DNA of 64,000 bases, from positions 744,001-808,000 of the forward strand of contig NW_027490128.1 of NCBI RefSeq assembly GCF_050948175.1, given 5' to 3'. Source of the DNA: Xylocopa sonorina. Lineage: Eukaryota; Arthropoda; Insecta; Hymenoptera; Apidae. Shown piece after piece: positions 24,488 to 38,111 of this stretch (position 1 is the stretch's first letter; each line of letters begins with the position of its first letter). The notes below the pieces were generated by a model. That model searched no databases. It was not told the origin of the DNA and saw only the letters and a list, made by a program, of their open reading frames with translations. A program made the translations under genes and the position numbers.

Positions 24488-26486
24488 CTGCAAACGCTAT
24501 TTCCTAGCGAGGAAGTATCGCACTCACATTCATTTGAAGTGTAGACGAGGAATACATAACACTTCGCAAATCATGTTATATCTTACCATGAAACATAGAA
24601 ATGAGATGCGATATCGCGTTTTAAGAAGCATTAGGAATCTATTGCTACGATACGTAGACATGTGCAAACGCTATTTCTTTGCAAGGAAGTGTCGCATTTA
24701 CATTCATTTGAAGTGTAGACGAGGAATACATAACACCTCGCAAATCATATTATATCTTACCATGAAACATAGAAATGAGATGCGATATCGCGTTTTAAGA
24801 ATCATAAAAACTCTATTGCTACGATACGTAGACATCTGCAAACGCTATTTCCTAGCGAGGAAGTGTGGCATTCACATTCATTTGAAGTGTAGACGACGAA
24901 TACATAACACTTCGCAAATCATATTATATCTTACCATGAAACATAGAAATGAGATGCGATATCGCGTTTTAAGAATCATAAAAACTCTATTGCTACGATA
25001 CGTAGACATCTGCAAACGCTATTTCCTTGCAAGGAAGTGTCGCATTTACATTCATTTGAAGTGTAGACGAGGAATACGTGGCACTTCGCAAATCATATTA
25101 TATCTTACCATGAAACATAGAAATGAGATGCGATATCGCGTTTTAAGAATCATAAAAACTCTATTGCTACGATACGTAGACATCGGCAAACGCTATTTCC
25201 TTGCAAGGAAGTGTCGCATTTACATTCATTTGAAGTGTAGACGAGGAATACATGGCACTTCGCAAATCATACTATGACTTACCATGAAACATAGAAATGA
25301 GATGCGATATCGCGTTTTAAGAAGCTTTAGAAAGCTATTGCTTCGATAAGTAGACATCTGCGAACGCTATTTCCTTGCGAGGAAGTGTCGCATTTGCATT
25401 CATTTGAAGTGTTGACGAGGAATACATAACACTTCGCAAATCATATTATATCTTACCATGAAACATAGAAATGAGATGCGATATCGCGTTTTAAGAAGCA
25501 TTAGAAATCTATTGCTACGATACGTAGTCATCTGCAAACGCTATTTCCTTGCAAGGAAGTTTCGCATTTACATTCATTTGGAGTGTAGACGAGGAATACA
25601 TAACACTTCGCAAATCATATAATATCTTACCATGAAATATAGAAATGAAATGCGATATCGAGTTTTAAGAATCATAAAAACTCTATTGCTACGATACGTA
25701 GACATCTGCAAACGCTATTTCCTTGCAAGGAAGTGTCGCATTTACATACATTTGAATCGTAGACGAGGAATGCATAACACTTCGCAATGAATATTATATC
25801 TTACCATGAAACATAGAAATGAGATGCGATATCGCGTTTTAAGAATCATAAGAACTCTATTGCTTCGATACGTAGACATCTGCAAACGCTATTTCCTTGC
25901 AAGGAAGTGTCGCATTTACATTCATTTGAATCGTAGACGAGGAATGCATAACACTTCCAAATGAATATTATATCTTATCATAAAACATAGATATGAGATG
26001 CAATATCTCGTTTTAACAAGCATTTGAACTCTATTGCTTCGATACGTAGACATCTGCAAACGCTATTTCCTTGCAAGGAAGTGTCGCATTTGCATTCATT
26101 TGAATCGTATACGAGGAATGCATAACACTTCGCAATGAATATTATATCTTATCATGAATCATAGATATGAGATGCAATATCTCGTTTCAAGAAGCATTTG
26201 AACTCTATTGCTATGATACCTAGACATCTGCAAACGCTATTTCCTAGCAAGGAAGTGTCGCATTTACATTCATTTGAAGTGTAGACGAGGAATACATGAC
26301 ACATCGCAAATCATATTATATCTCACCATGAAACATAGAAATGAGATGGCATATCGCGTTTTAAGAAGCATTAGAAAGCTATTGCTACGATACGTAGACA
26401 TCTGCAAACGCTATTTCCTAGCGAGGAAGTATCGCACTCACATTCATTTGAAGTGTAGACGAGGAATACATAACACTTCGCAAATC
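24488..26486. repeat. Long-range copy of 12830-15000 with one monomer removed
   Basis: Up to about 25575 the match is to 12830-13920 at offset 11,658 bp. After it the match is to 14095-15000 at offset 11,484 bp. The difference is exactly one monomer, equivalent to 13921-14094. Shared rare variants are GACATGTGCAAACG, GACATCGGCAAACG, CTTCGATAAGTAGACATC, TTGCGAGGAAGTGTC and CGTAGTCATCTGC. Confidence 0.75.
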
Positions 26487-27318
26487 ATATTAAATCCTAC
26501 CATGAAACATAGAAATGAGATGCGATATGGCGTTTTAAGAATCATAAGAACTCCATTGCTACGATACGTAGATATCTGCAAACGCTATTTCCTAGCGAGG
26601 AAGTGTGGCATTCACATTCATTTGAAGTGTAGACGAGGAATACATAACACTTCGCAAATCATATTATATCTTACCATGAATCATAGAAATGAGATGCGAT
26701 ATCGCGCTTTAAGAATCATAAAAACTCTATTGCTACGATACCTAGACATCTGCAGACGCTATTTCCTAGCAAGGAAGTATCGCATTTACATTCATTTGAA
26801 GTGTAGACGAGGAATACATAACACTTCGCAAATCATATTATATCTTACCATGAAACATAGAAATGATATGCGATATCGCGTTTTAAGAATCATAAGAACT
26901 CTATTGCTACGATACGTAGGCATCTGCAAACGCTATCTCCTTGCAAGGAAGTTTCGCATTTACGTTCATTTGAATCGTGGACGAGGAATGCATAACACTT
27001 CGCAATGAATATTATATCCTATCATGAAACATAGATATGAGATGCAATATCTCGTTTTAAGAAGCATTTGCACTCTATTGCTTCGATACGTAGACATCTG
27101 CAAACGCTATTTCCTTGCAAGGAAGTGTCGCATTTACATTCATTTGAAGTGTAGACGAGGAATACATAACACTTCGCAAATCATATTATATCTTACCATG
27201 AGACATAGAAATGAGATGCGATATCGCGTTTTAAGAAGCATTAGAACTCTATCGCTACGATACCTAGACATCTGCAGACGCAATTTCCTGGCAAGGAAGT
27301 GTCGCATTTACATTCATT

Positions 27319-27493
27319 TGAAGTTGTAGACGAGGAATACATGACACTTCGCAAATCATATTATATCTTACCATGAAACATAGAAATGAGATGCGATTTC
27401 GCATTTTAAGAAGCATTAGAAATATATTGCTACGATACGTAGACATCTGCAGACGCTATTTCCTTGCAAGGAAGTGTCGCATTTACATTCATT
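27319..27493. repeat. 175-bp monomer (first of eight, +1 T)
   Basis: The start reads GAAGTTGTAGACG instead of GAAGTGTAGACG, or GTAGTTGTAGACG in two copies. Members begin at 27319, 31147, 32192, 32541, 33760, 34109, 36197 and 37763. All carry the insertion at the same site, so they descend from one event spread by duplication. The insertion breaks the GAAGTGT arm of the inverted repeat and shifts the long frame. Confidence 0.85.
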
Positions 27494-28885
27494 TGAAGTG
27501 TAGACGAGGAATACATGACACTTCGCAAATCATATTATATCTTACCATGAAACATAGAAATGAGATGCAATATCTCGTTTTAAGAAGCATTTGAACTCTA
27601 TTGCTACGATACCTAGACATCTGCAGACGCTATTTCCTAGCAAGGAAGTATCGCATTTACATTCATTTGAAGTGTAGACGAGGAATACATGACACTTCGC
27701 AAATCATATTATATCTTTCCATGAAACATAGAAATGAGATGCGATATCGCGTTTTAAGAAGCATTAGAAATCTATTGCTAGGATACGTAGACATCTGCAA
27801 ACGCTATCTCCTTGCAAGGAAGTGTCGCATTTACGTTCATTTGAATCGTTGACGAGGAATGCATAACACTTCGCAATGAATATTATATCCTATCATGAAA
27901 CATAGATATGAGATGCAATATCTCGTTTTAAGAAGCATTGGAACTCTATTGCTTCGATACGTAGACATCTGCAGACGCTATTTCCTTGCAAGGAAGTGTC
28001 GCATTTACATTCATTTGAAGTGTAGACGAGGAATACATGACACTTCGCAAATCATATTATATCTTACCATGAAACATAGAAATGAGATGCAATATCTCGT
28101 TTTAAGAAGCATTTGAACTCTATTGCTACGATACCTAGACATCTGCAGACGCTATTTCCTAGCAAGGAAGTATCGCATTTACATTCATTTGAAGTGTAGA
28201 CGAGGAATACATGACACTTCGCAAATCATATTATATCTTTCCATGAAACATAGAAATGAGATGCGATATCGCGTTTTAAGAAGCATTAGAAATCTATTGC
28301 TAAGATACGTAGACATCTGCAAACGCTATCTCCTTGCAAGGAAGTGTCGCATTTACGTTCATTTGAATCGTTGACGAGGAATGCATAACACTTCGCAATG
28401 AATATTATATCCTATCATGAAACATAGATATGAGATGCAATATCTCGTTTTAAGAAGCATTTGAACTCTATTGCTTCGATACGTAGACATCTGCAGACGC
28501 TATTTCCTTGCAAGGAAGTGTCGCATTTACATTCATTTGAAGTGTAGACGAGGAATACATGACACTTCGCAAATCATATTATATCTTACCATGAAACATA
28601 GAAATGAGATGCAATATCTCGTTTTAAGAAGCATTTGAACTCTATTGCTACGATACCTAGACATCTGCAGACGCTATTTCCTAGCAAGGAAGTATCGCAT
28701 TTACATTCATTTGAAGTGTAGACGAGGAATACATGACACTTCGCAAATCATATTATATCTTTCCATGAAACATAGAAATGAGATGCGATATCGCGTTTTA
28801 AGAAGCATTAGAAATCTATTGCTAAGATACGTAGACATCTGCAAACGCTATTTCCTTGCAAGGAGGTGTCGCATTTACATTCATT
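27494..28885. repeat. 3-mer higher-order repeat, 522 bp, ~2.7 copies
   Basis: Unit starts are at 27842 and 28364, with a partial unit from 27494. Each unit is a B monomer (GAATCGTTGACGAGG), a B-like monomer with ATGACACTTCGC and GCAATATCTCG, and an A-like monomer with TATCTTTCCATG and AAATCTATTGCTA. Copies are almost identical. The last monomer differs, with GGAGGTGTCGC near 28864. Confidence 0.85.
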
Positions 28886-29407
28886 TGAATCGTATACGAG
28901 GAATGCATAACACTTCGCTATGAATATTATATCTTATCATGAAACATAGATATGAGATGCAATATCTCGTTTTAAGAAGCATTTGAACTCTATTGCTACG
29001 ATACCTAGACATCTGCAGACGCTATTTCCTAGCAAGGAAGTATTGCATTTACATTCATTTGAAGTGTAGACGAGGAATACATGACACTTCGCAAATCATA
29101 TTATATCTTACCATAAAACATAGGAATGAGATGCAATATCGCGTTTTAAGAAGCATTAGAAATCTATTGCTACGATACGTAGACATCTGCAGACGCTATT
29201 TCCTTGCAAGGAAGTGTCGCATTTACATTCATTTGAATCGTATACGAGGAATGCATAACACTTCGCAATGAATATTATATCTTACCATGGACCATAGAAA
29301 TGCGATGCGACATCGCGTATTAAGAAGCATTAGAACTCTATTCCTACGATAGGTAGACATCTGCAAACGCTATTTCCTTGCAAGGAAGTGTCGCATTTAC
29401 ATTCATT

Positions 29408-29580
29408 TGAAGTGTAGACGAGGAATACATGACACTTCACAAATTATATTATATCTTACCATGAAACATAGAAATGAGATGCTATATTGTGTTTTGAGAA
29501 GCATTAGAACTTTATTGCTACGATACCTAGACATCTGCAGACGCTATTTCCTAGCAAGGAAGTGTCGCATTTACATTAAT
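29408..29580. repeat. 173-bp monomer (first of five, -1)
   Basis: The end reads TTTACATTAATTGAAG instead of TTTACATTCATTTGAAG. Members begin at 29408, 34980, 36546, 38634 and 39329. They share the TTGTGTTTTGAGAAG variant and are always followed by a monomer with GACGAGCAATACATGAC. They have a single origin and were then copied. Confidence 0.85.
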
Positions 29581-31200
29581 TGAAGTGTAGACGAGCAATA
29601 CATGACACTTCGCAAATCATATTATATCTTACCATGAAACATAGAAATGAGATGCGATATCGCGTTTTAAGAATCATAAGAACTCTATTGCTACGATACG
29701 TAGACATCTGCAAACGCAATTTCCTTGGAAGGAAGTGTCGCATTTACGTTCATTTGAATCGTAGACGAGGAATACATAACACTTCGCAAATCATATTATA
29801 TCCTACCACGAAACATAAAAATGAGATGCGATATGGCGTTTTAAGAATCATAAGAACTCCATTGCTACGATACGTAGATATCTGCAAACGCTATTTCCTA
29901 GCGAGGAAGTGTGGCATTCACATTCATTTGAAGTGCAGACGAGGAATACATAACACTTCGCAAATCATATTATATCTTACCATGAATCATAGAAATGAGA
30001 TGCGATATCGCGCTTTAAGAATCATAAAAACTCTATTGCTACGATACGTAGACATCTGCAAACGCTATTTCCTTGCAAGGAAGTGTCGCATTTACATTCA
30101 TATGAAGTGTAGACGAGGAATACATAACACTTCGCAAATCATATTATATCTTACCATGGAACATAGAAATGAGGTGCAATATCGCGTTTTAAGAATCATA
30201 AGAACTCTACTGCTACGATACGTAGACATCTGCAAACGCTATTTCCTTGCAAGGAAGAGTCGCATTTACATTCATTTGAATCGTAGACGAGGAATACATG
30301 ACACGTCGCAAATCATATTATATCTTACCATGAAACATAGAAATGAGATGCGATATCGCGTTTTAAGAATCATAAGAACTCTATTGCTACGATACGTAGA
30401 CAACTGCAAACGCTATTTCCTTGCAAGGAAGTGTCGCATTTTCATTCATTTGAATCGTATACGAGGAATGCATAACACTTCGCAATGAATATTATATCTT
30501 ATCATGAAACATAGATATGAGATGCAATATCTCGTTTTAAGAAGCATTTGAACTCTATTGCTTCGATACGTAGACATCTGCAAACGCTAATTCCTTGCAA
30601 GGAAGTGTCGCATTTACATTCATTTGAAGTGTAGACAAGGAATGCATAACACTTCGCAAATCATATTATATCTTACCATGAAACATAGAAATGAGATGCG
30701 ATATCGCGTTTTAAGAAGCATTTGAACCCTATTGCTTCGATACGTAGACATCTGCAAACGCTATTTCCTTGCAAGGAAGTGTCGCATTTACATTCATTTG
30801 AAGTGTAGACGAGGAATACATAACACTTCGCAAATCATATTATATCCTACCATGAAACATAGAAATGAGATGCGATATGGCGTTTTAAGAATCATAAGAA
30901 CTCCATTGCTACGATACCTAGACATCTGCAGACGCTATTTCCTAGCAAGGAAGTATTGCATTTACATTCATTTGAAGTGTAGACGAGGAATACATGACAC
31001 TTCGCAAATCATATTATATCTTTCCATGAAACATAGAAATGTGATGCGATATCGCGTTTTAAGAGGCATTAGAACTCTATCGCTACGATACCTAGACATC
31101 TGCAGACGCTATTTCCTGGCAAGTAAGTGTCGCATTTACATTCATTTGAAGTTGTAGACGAGGAATACATGACACCTCGCAAATCATATTATATCTTACC

Positions 31201-34200
31201 ATGAAACATAGAAATGAGATGCGATATCGCGTTTTAAGAAGCATTAGAAATCTATTGCTACGATACGTAGACATCTGCAGACGCTATTTCCTTGCAAGGA
31301 AGTGTCGCATTTACATTCATTTGAAGTGTAGACGAGGAATACATAACACTTCGCAAATCATATTATATCTTACCATGAAACATAGAAATGAGATGCGATA
31401 TCGCGTTTTAAGAATCATAAGAACACTATTGCTACGATACGCAGACATCTGCAATCGCAATTTCCTTGCAAGGAAGTGTCGCATTTACTTTCATTTGTAT
31501 CGTAGACGAGGAATGCATAACACTTCGCCATGAATATTATATCATATCATGAAACATAGATATGAGATGCAATATCTCGTTTTAAGAAGCATTTGAACTC
31601 TATTGCTTCAATACGTAGACATCTGCAGACGCTATTTCCTAGCAAGGAGGTATCGCATTTACATTCATTTGAAGTGTAGACGAGGAATACATGACACTTC
31701 GCAAATAATATTATATCTTACCATAAAACATAGGAATGAGATGCAATATCTCGTATTAAGAAGCATTAGAACTCTATTGCTACGATAGGTAGACATCTGC
31801 AAGCGCTATTTCCTTGCAAGGAAGTGTCGCATTTACATTCATATGAAGTGTAGGCGAGGAATACATAACACTTCGCAATGAATATTATATCTTATCATGA
31901 AACATAGATATGAGATGCAATATCTCGTTTTAAGAAGCATTTGAACTCTATTGCTTCGATACGTAGACATCTGCAAACGCTATTTCCTTGCAAGGAAGTG
32001 TCGCATTTACATTCATTTGAAGTGTAGACAAGGAATACATAACACTTCGCAAATCATATTATATCTTACCATGAAACATAGAAATGAGATGCGATATCGC
32101 GTTTTAAGAAGCATTAGAACTCTATCGCTAAGATACCTAGACATCTGCAGACGCTATTTCCTGGCAAGGAAGTGTCGCATTTACATTCATTTGTAGTTGT
32201 AGACGAGGAATACATGACACTTCGCAAATCATATTATATCTTACCATGAAACATAGAAATGAGATGCGATATCGCGTTTTAAGAAGCATTAGAAATCTAT
32301 TGCTACGATACGTAGACATCTGCAGACGCTATTTCCTTGCAAGGAAGTGTCGCATTTACATTCATTTGAAGTGTAGACGAGGAATACATAACACTTCGCA
32401 AATCATATTATATCTTACCATGAAACATAGAAATGTGATGCGATATCGCGTTTTAAGAATCATAAGAACTCCATTGCTACGATACGTAGACAACTGCAAA
32501 CGCTATTTCCTTGCAAGGAAGTGTCGCATTTACATTCAATTGAAGTTGTAGACGAGGAATACAGGACACTTCGCAAATCATATTATATCTTACCATGAAA
32601 CATAGAAATGAGATGCGATATCGCGTTTTAAGAAGCATTAGAAATCTATTGCTACGAAACGTAGACATCTGCAGACGCTATTTCCTTGCAAGGAAGTGTC
32701 GCAATTACATTCACTTGAAGTGTAGACGAGGAATACATAACACTTCGCAAATCATATTATATCTTACCATGAAACATAGAAATGAGATGCGATATCGCGT
32801 TTTAAGAAGCATTAGAAATCTATTGCTACGATACGTAGACATCTGCAGACGCTATTTCCTTGCAAGGAAGTGTCGCATTTACATTCATTTGAAGTGTAGA
32901 CGAGGAATACATAACACTTCGCAAATCATATTATATCTTACCATGAAACATAGAAATGAGATGCGATATCGCGTTTTAAGAATCATAAGAACACTATTGC
33001 TACGATACGCAGACATCTGCAATCGCAATTTCCTTGCAAGGAAGTGTCGCATTTACTTTCATTTGTATCGTAGACGAGGAATGCATAACACTTCGCCATG
33101 AATATTATATCATATCATGAAACATAGATATGAGATGCAATATCTCGTTTTAAGAAGCATTTGAACTCTATTGCTTCAATACGTAGACATCTGCAGACGC
33201 TATTTCCTAGCAAGGAGGTATCGCATTTACATTCATTTGAAGTGTAGACGAGGAATACATGACACTTCGCAAATAATATTATATCTTACCATAAAACATA
33301 GGAATGAGATGCAATATCTCGTATTAAGAAGCATTAGAACTCTATTGCTACGATAGGTAGACATCTGCAAACGCTATTTCCTTGCAAGGAAGTGTCGCAT
33401 TTACATTCATATGAAGTGTAGGCGAGGAATACATAACACTTCGCAATGAATATTATATCTTATCATGAAACATAGATATGAGATGCAATATCTCGTTTTA
33501 AGAAGCATTTGAACTCTATTGCTTCGATACGTAGACATCTGCAAACGCTATTTCCTTGCAAGGAAGTGTCGCATTTACATTCATTTGAAGTGTAGACAAG
33601 GAATACATAACACTTCGCAAATCATATTATATCTTACCATGAAACATAGAAATGAGATGCGATATCGCGTTTTAAGAAGCATTAGAACTCTATCGCTAAG
33701 ATACCTAGACATCTGCAGACGCTATTTCCTGGCAAGGAAGTGTCGCATTTACATTCATTTGTAGTTGTAGACGAGGAATACATGACACTTCGCAAATCAT
33801 ATTATATCTTACCATGAAACATAGAAATGAGATGCGATATCGCGTTTTAAGAAGCATTAGAAATCTATTGCTACGATACGTAGACATCTGCAGACGCTAT
33901 TTCCTTGCAAGGAAGTGTCGCATTTACATTCATTTGAAGTGTAGACGAGGAATACATAACACTTCGCAAATCATATTATATCTTACCATGAAACATAGAA
34001 ATGTGATGCGATATCGCGTTTTAAGAATCATAAGAACTCTATTGCTACGATACGTAGACAACTGCAAACGCTATTTCCTTGCAAGGAAGTGTCGCATTTA
34101 CATTCAATTGAAGTTGTAGACGAGGAATACAGGACACTTCGCAAATCATATTATATCCTACCATGAAACATAGAAATGAGATGCGATATCGCGTTTTAAG

Positions 34201-34336
34201 AAGCATTAGAAATCTATTGCTACGAAAAGTAGACATCTGCAGACGCTATTTCCTTGCAAGGAAGTGTCGCAATTACATTCATTTGAAGTGTAGACGAGGA
34301 ATACATAACACTTCGCAAATCATATTATATCTTACC
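31201..34336. repeat. Tandem 9-mer duplication, period 1,568 bp
   Basis: Copy 1 is 31201-32768 and copy 2 is 32769-34336. The period is nine monomers plus two bases, because each copy holds two 175-bp monomers. Shared rare variants are TTCGCCATGAATATT, ATATCATATCATG, GCTTCAATACG and GTAGTTGTAGACG. Single differences include AAGCGCTATTTCC near 31802 against AAACGCTATTTCC, and CTCCATTGC near 32470 against CTCTATTGC. Confidence 0.85.
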
Positions 34337-34441
34337 ATGAAACATAGAAATGAGATGCGATATCGCGTTTTAAGAACCATAAGAACTCTTTTGCTACGAT
34401 ACGTAGACAACTGCAAACGCTATTTCCTTGCAAGGAAGTGT

Positions 34442-35940
34442 CGCATTTACATTCATTTGAATCGTATACGAGGAATGCATAACACTTCGCTATGAATATT
34501 ATATCTTATCATGAAACATAGATATGAGATGCAATATCTCGTTTTAAGAAGCATTTGAACTCTATTGCTACGATACCTAGACATCTGCAGACGCTATTTC
34601 CTAGCAAGGAAGTATTGCATTTACATTCATTTGAAGTGTAGACGAGGAATACATGACACTTCGCAAATCATATTATATCTTACCATAAAACATAGGAATG
34701 AGATGCAATATCGCGTTTTAAGAAGCATTAGAAATCTATTGCTACGATACGTAGACATCTGCAGACGCTATTTCCTTGCAAGGAAGTGTCGCATTTACAT
34801 TCATTTGAATCGTATACGAGGAATGCATAACACTTCGCAATGAATATTATATCTTACCATGGACCATAGAAATGCGATGCGACATCGCGTATTAAGAAGC
34901 ATTAGAACTCTATTCCTACGATAGGTAGACATCTGCAAACGCTATTTCCTTGCAAGGAAGTGTCGCATTTACATTCATTTGAAGTGTAGACGAGGAATAC
35001 ATGACACTTCACAAATTATATTATATCTTACCATGAAACATAGAAATGAGATGCTATATTGTGTTTTGAGAAGCATTAGAACTTTATTGCTACGATACCT
35101 AGACATCTGCAGACGCTATTTCCTAGCAAGGAAGTGTCGCATTTACATTAATTGAAGTGTAGACGAGCAATACATGACACTTCGCAAATCATATTATATC
35201 TTACCATGAAACATAGAAATGAGATGCGATATCGCGTTTTAAGAATCATAAGAACTCTATTGCTACGATACGTAGACATCTGCAAACGCAATTTCCTTGG
35301 AAGGAAGTGTCGCATTTACGTTCATTTGAATCGTAGACGAGGAATACATAACACTTCGCAAATCATATTATATCCTACCACGAAACATAAAAATGAGATG
35401 CGATATGGCGTTTTAAGAATCATAAGAACTCCATTGCTACGATACGTAGATATCTGCAAACGCTATTTCCTAGCGAGGAAGTGTGGCATTCACATTCATT
35501 TGAAGTGCAGACGAGGAATACATAACACTTCGCAAATCATATTATATCTTACCATGAATCATAGAAATGAGATGCGATATCGCGCTTTAAGAATCATAAA
35601 AACTCTATTGCTACGATACGTAGACATCTGCAAACGCTATTTCCTTGCAAGGAAGTGTCGCATTTACATTCATATGAAGTGTAGACGAGGAATACATAAC
35701 ACTTCGCAAATCATATTATATCTTACCATGGAACATAGAAATGAGGTGCAATATCGCGTTTTAAGAATCATAAGAACTCTACTGCTACGATACGTAGACA
35801 TCTGCAAACGCTATTTCCTTGCAAGGAAGAGTCGCATTTACATTCATTTGAATCGTAGACGAGGAATACATGACACGTCGCAAATCATATTATATCTTAC
35901 CATGAAACATAGAAATGAGATGCGATATCGCGTTTTAAGA
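34442..35940. repeat. Copy of 28870-30370 at offset 5,572 bp
   Basis: Both start with a GAATCGTATACGAGG monomer containing TTCGCTATGAATATT. They run through CCATGGACCATAGAAATGCG, the 173-bp monomer, and monomers with CACGAAACATAAAAATG and GATATGGCG. They diverge where AATCATAAGAACTC meets AAGCATTAGAAATC. A shorter third copy lies at 38112-39175, 3,654 bp after this one. Confidence 0.8.
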
Positions 35941-37773
35941 AGCATTAGAAATCTATTGCTACGATACGTAGACATCTGCAGACGCTATTTCCTTGCAAGG
36001 AAGTGTCGCATTTACATTCATTTGAAGTGTAGACGAGGAATACATAACACTTCGCAAATCATATTATATCTTACCATGAAACATAGAAATGTGATGCGAT
36101 ATCGCGTTTTAAGAATCATAAGAACTCTATTGCTACGATACGTAGACAACTGCAAACGCTATTTCCTTGCAAGGAAGTGTCGCATTTACATTCAATTGAA
36201 GTTGTAGACGAGGAATACAGGACTCTTCGCAAATCATATTATATCTTACCATGAAACATAGAAATGAGATGCGATATCGCGTTTTAAGAAGCATTAGAAA
36301 TCTATTGCTACGAAACGTAGACATCTGCAGACGCTATTTCCTTGCAAGGAAGTGTCGCAATTACATTCATTTGAAGTGTAGACGAGGAATACATAACACT
36401 TCGCAAATCATATTATATCTTACCATGAAACATAGAAATGAGATGCGATATCGCGTTTTAAGAATCATAAGAACTCTATTGCTACGATACGTAGACAACT
36501 GCAAACGCTATTTCCTTGCAAGGAAGTGTCGCATTTACATTCATTTGAAGTGTAGACGAGGAATACATGACACTTCACAAATTATATTATATCTTACCAT
36601 GAAACATAGAAATGAGATGCTATATTGTGTTTTGAGAAGCATTAGAACTTTATTGCTACGATACCTAGACATCTGCAGACGCTATTTCCTAGCAAGGAAG
36701 TGTCGCATTTACATTAATTGAAGTGTAGACGAGCAATACATGACACTTCGCAAATCATATTATATCTTTCCATGAAACATAGAAATGAGATGCGATATCG
36801 CGTTTTAAGAATCATAAGAACTCTATTGCTACGATACGTAGACATCTGCAAACGCAATTTCCTTGGAAGGAAGTGTCGCATTTACGTTCATTTGAATCGT
36901 AGACGAGGAATACATAACACTTCGCAAATCATATTATATCCTACCACGAAACATAAAAATGAGATGCGATATGGCGTTTTAAGAATCATAAGAACTCCAT
37001 TGCTACGATACGTAGATATCTGCAAACGCTATTTCCTAGCGAGGAAGTGTGGCATTCACATTCATTTGAAGTGCAGACGAGGAATACATAACACTTCGCA
37101 AATCATATTATATCTTACCATGAATCATAGAAATGAGATGCGATATCGCGCTTTAAGAATCATAAAAACTCTATTGCTACGATACGTAGACATCTGCAAA
37201 CGCTATTTCCTTGCAAGGAAGTGTCGCATTTACATTCATATGAAGTGTAGACGAGGAATACATAACACTTCGCAAATCATATTATATCTTACCATGGAAC
37301 ATAGAAATGAGGTGCAATATCGCGTTTTAAGAATCATAAGAACTCTACTGCTACGATACGTAGACATCTGCAAACGCTATTTCCTTGCAAGGAAGAGTCG
37401 CATTTACATTCATTTGAATCGTAGACGAGGAATACATGACACGTCGCAAATCATATTATATCTTACCATGAAACATAGAAATGAGATGCGATATCGCGTT
37501 TTAAGAAGCATTAGAAATCTATTGCTACGATACGTAGACATCTGCAGACGCTATTTCCTTGCAAGGAAGTGTCGCATTTACATTCATTTGAAGTGTAGAC
37601 GAGGAATACATAACACTTCGCAAATCATATTATATCTTACCATGAAACATAGAAATGTGATGCGATATCGCGTTTTAAGAATCATAAGAACTCTATTGCT
37701 ACGATACGTAGACAACTGCAAACGCTATTTCCTTGCAAGGAAGTGTCGCATTTACATTCAATTGAAGTTGTAG
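35152..37773 (+). other. Tandem pair of 351-codon open frames, probably non-coding
   Basis: The frames 35152-36207 and 36718-37773 are copies at offset 1,566 bp and differ at one residue (threonine against serine). Both end where the extra T of a 175-bp monomer shifts the frame (LKL end). In domain II the frame is therefore broken by indels that are tolerated and then copied, which argues against selection on the reading frame there. Confidence 0.75.
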
Positions 37774-38111
37774 ACGAGGAATACAGGACACTTCGCAAAT
37801 CATATTATATCTTACCATGAAACATAGAAATGAGATGCGATATCGCGTTTTAAGAAGCATTAGAAATCTATTGCTACGAAACGTAGACATCTGCAGACGC
37901 TATTTCCTTGCAAGGAAGTGTCGCAATTACATTCATTTGAAGTGTAGACGAGGAATACATAACACTTCGCAAATCATATTATATCTTACCATGAAACATA
38001 GAAATGAGATGCGATATCGCGTTTTAAGAATCATAAGAACTCTATTGCTACGATACGTAGACAACTGCAAACGCTATTTCCTTGCAAGGAAGTGTCGCAT
38101 TTACATTCATT
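35153..38111. repeat. Tandem 9-mer duplication, period 1,566 bp
   Basis: Bases 35153 to about 36550 recur at 36719 to about 38115, with one 175-bp monomer in each and one 173-bp monomer per period. Examples of differences are TATCTTACC near 35200 against TATCTTTCC near 36766, and GGACTCTTCGC near 36220 against GGACACTTCGC near 37786. The monomer at 36546-36718 is a further copy of that at 34980-35152. Confidence 0.8.

Larger units (their letters stand above)
1..27318. repeat. Domain I: strict 174-bp register, irregular B'-headed blocks
   Basis: This domain has 157 monomers with no net length change. A monomers dominate and are interrupted by B' monomers and by a related variant with CTTCCAAATGAATATT and TCATAAAACATAG. 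Copies of sub-blocks recur at many offsets, so no single higher-order period fits; it looks like repeated unequal exchange between registers. Local variants include AAATCATATAATATC, GAATTGAGATGC, TTTCTTTGCAAGG, TTTGCTTGCAAGG and CGTTCACATTCCTTTG. No gene is seen in this stretch. Confidence 0.85.

Noticed and set aside
27264..38000. Minus-strand open frames of 60-63 codons (near 27264, 31092, 32137, 32477, 33705, 34045, 36133 and 37699)
   Set aside because: They appear only over monomers with the +1 T insertion, which joins two antisense frames. All are copies of one another and have no features of a gene.
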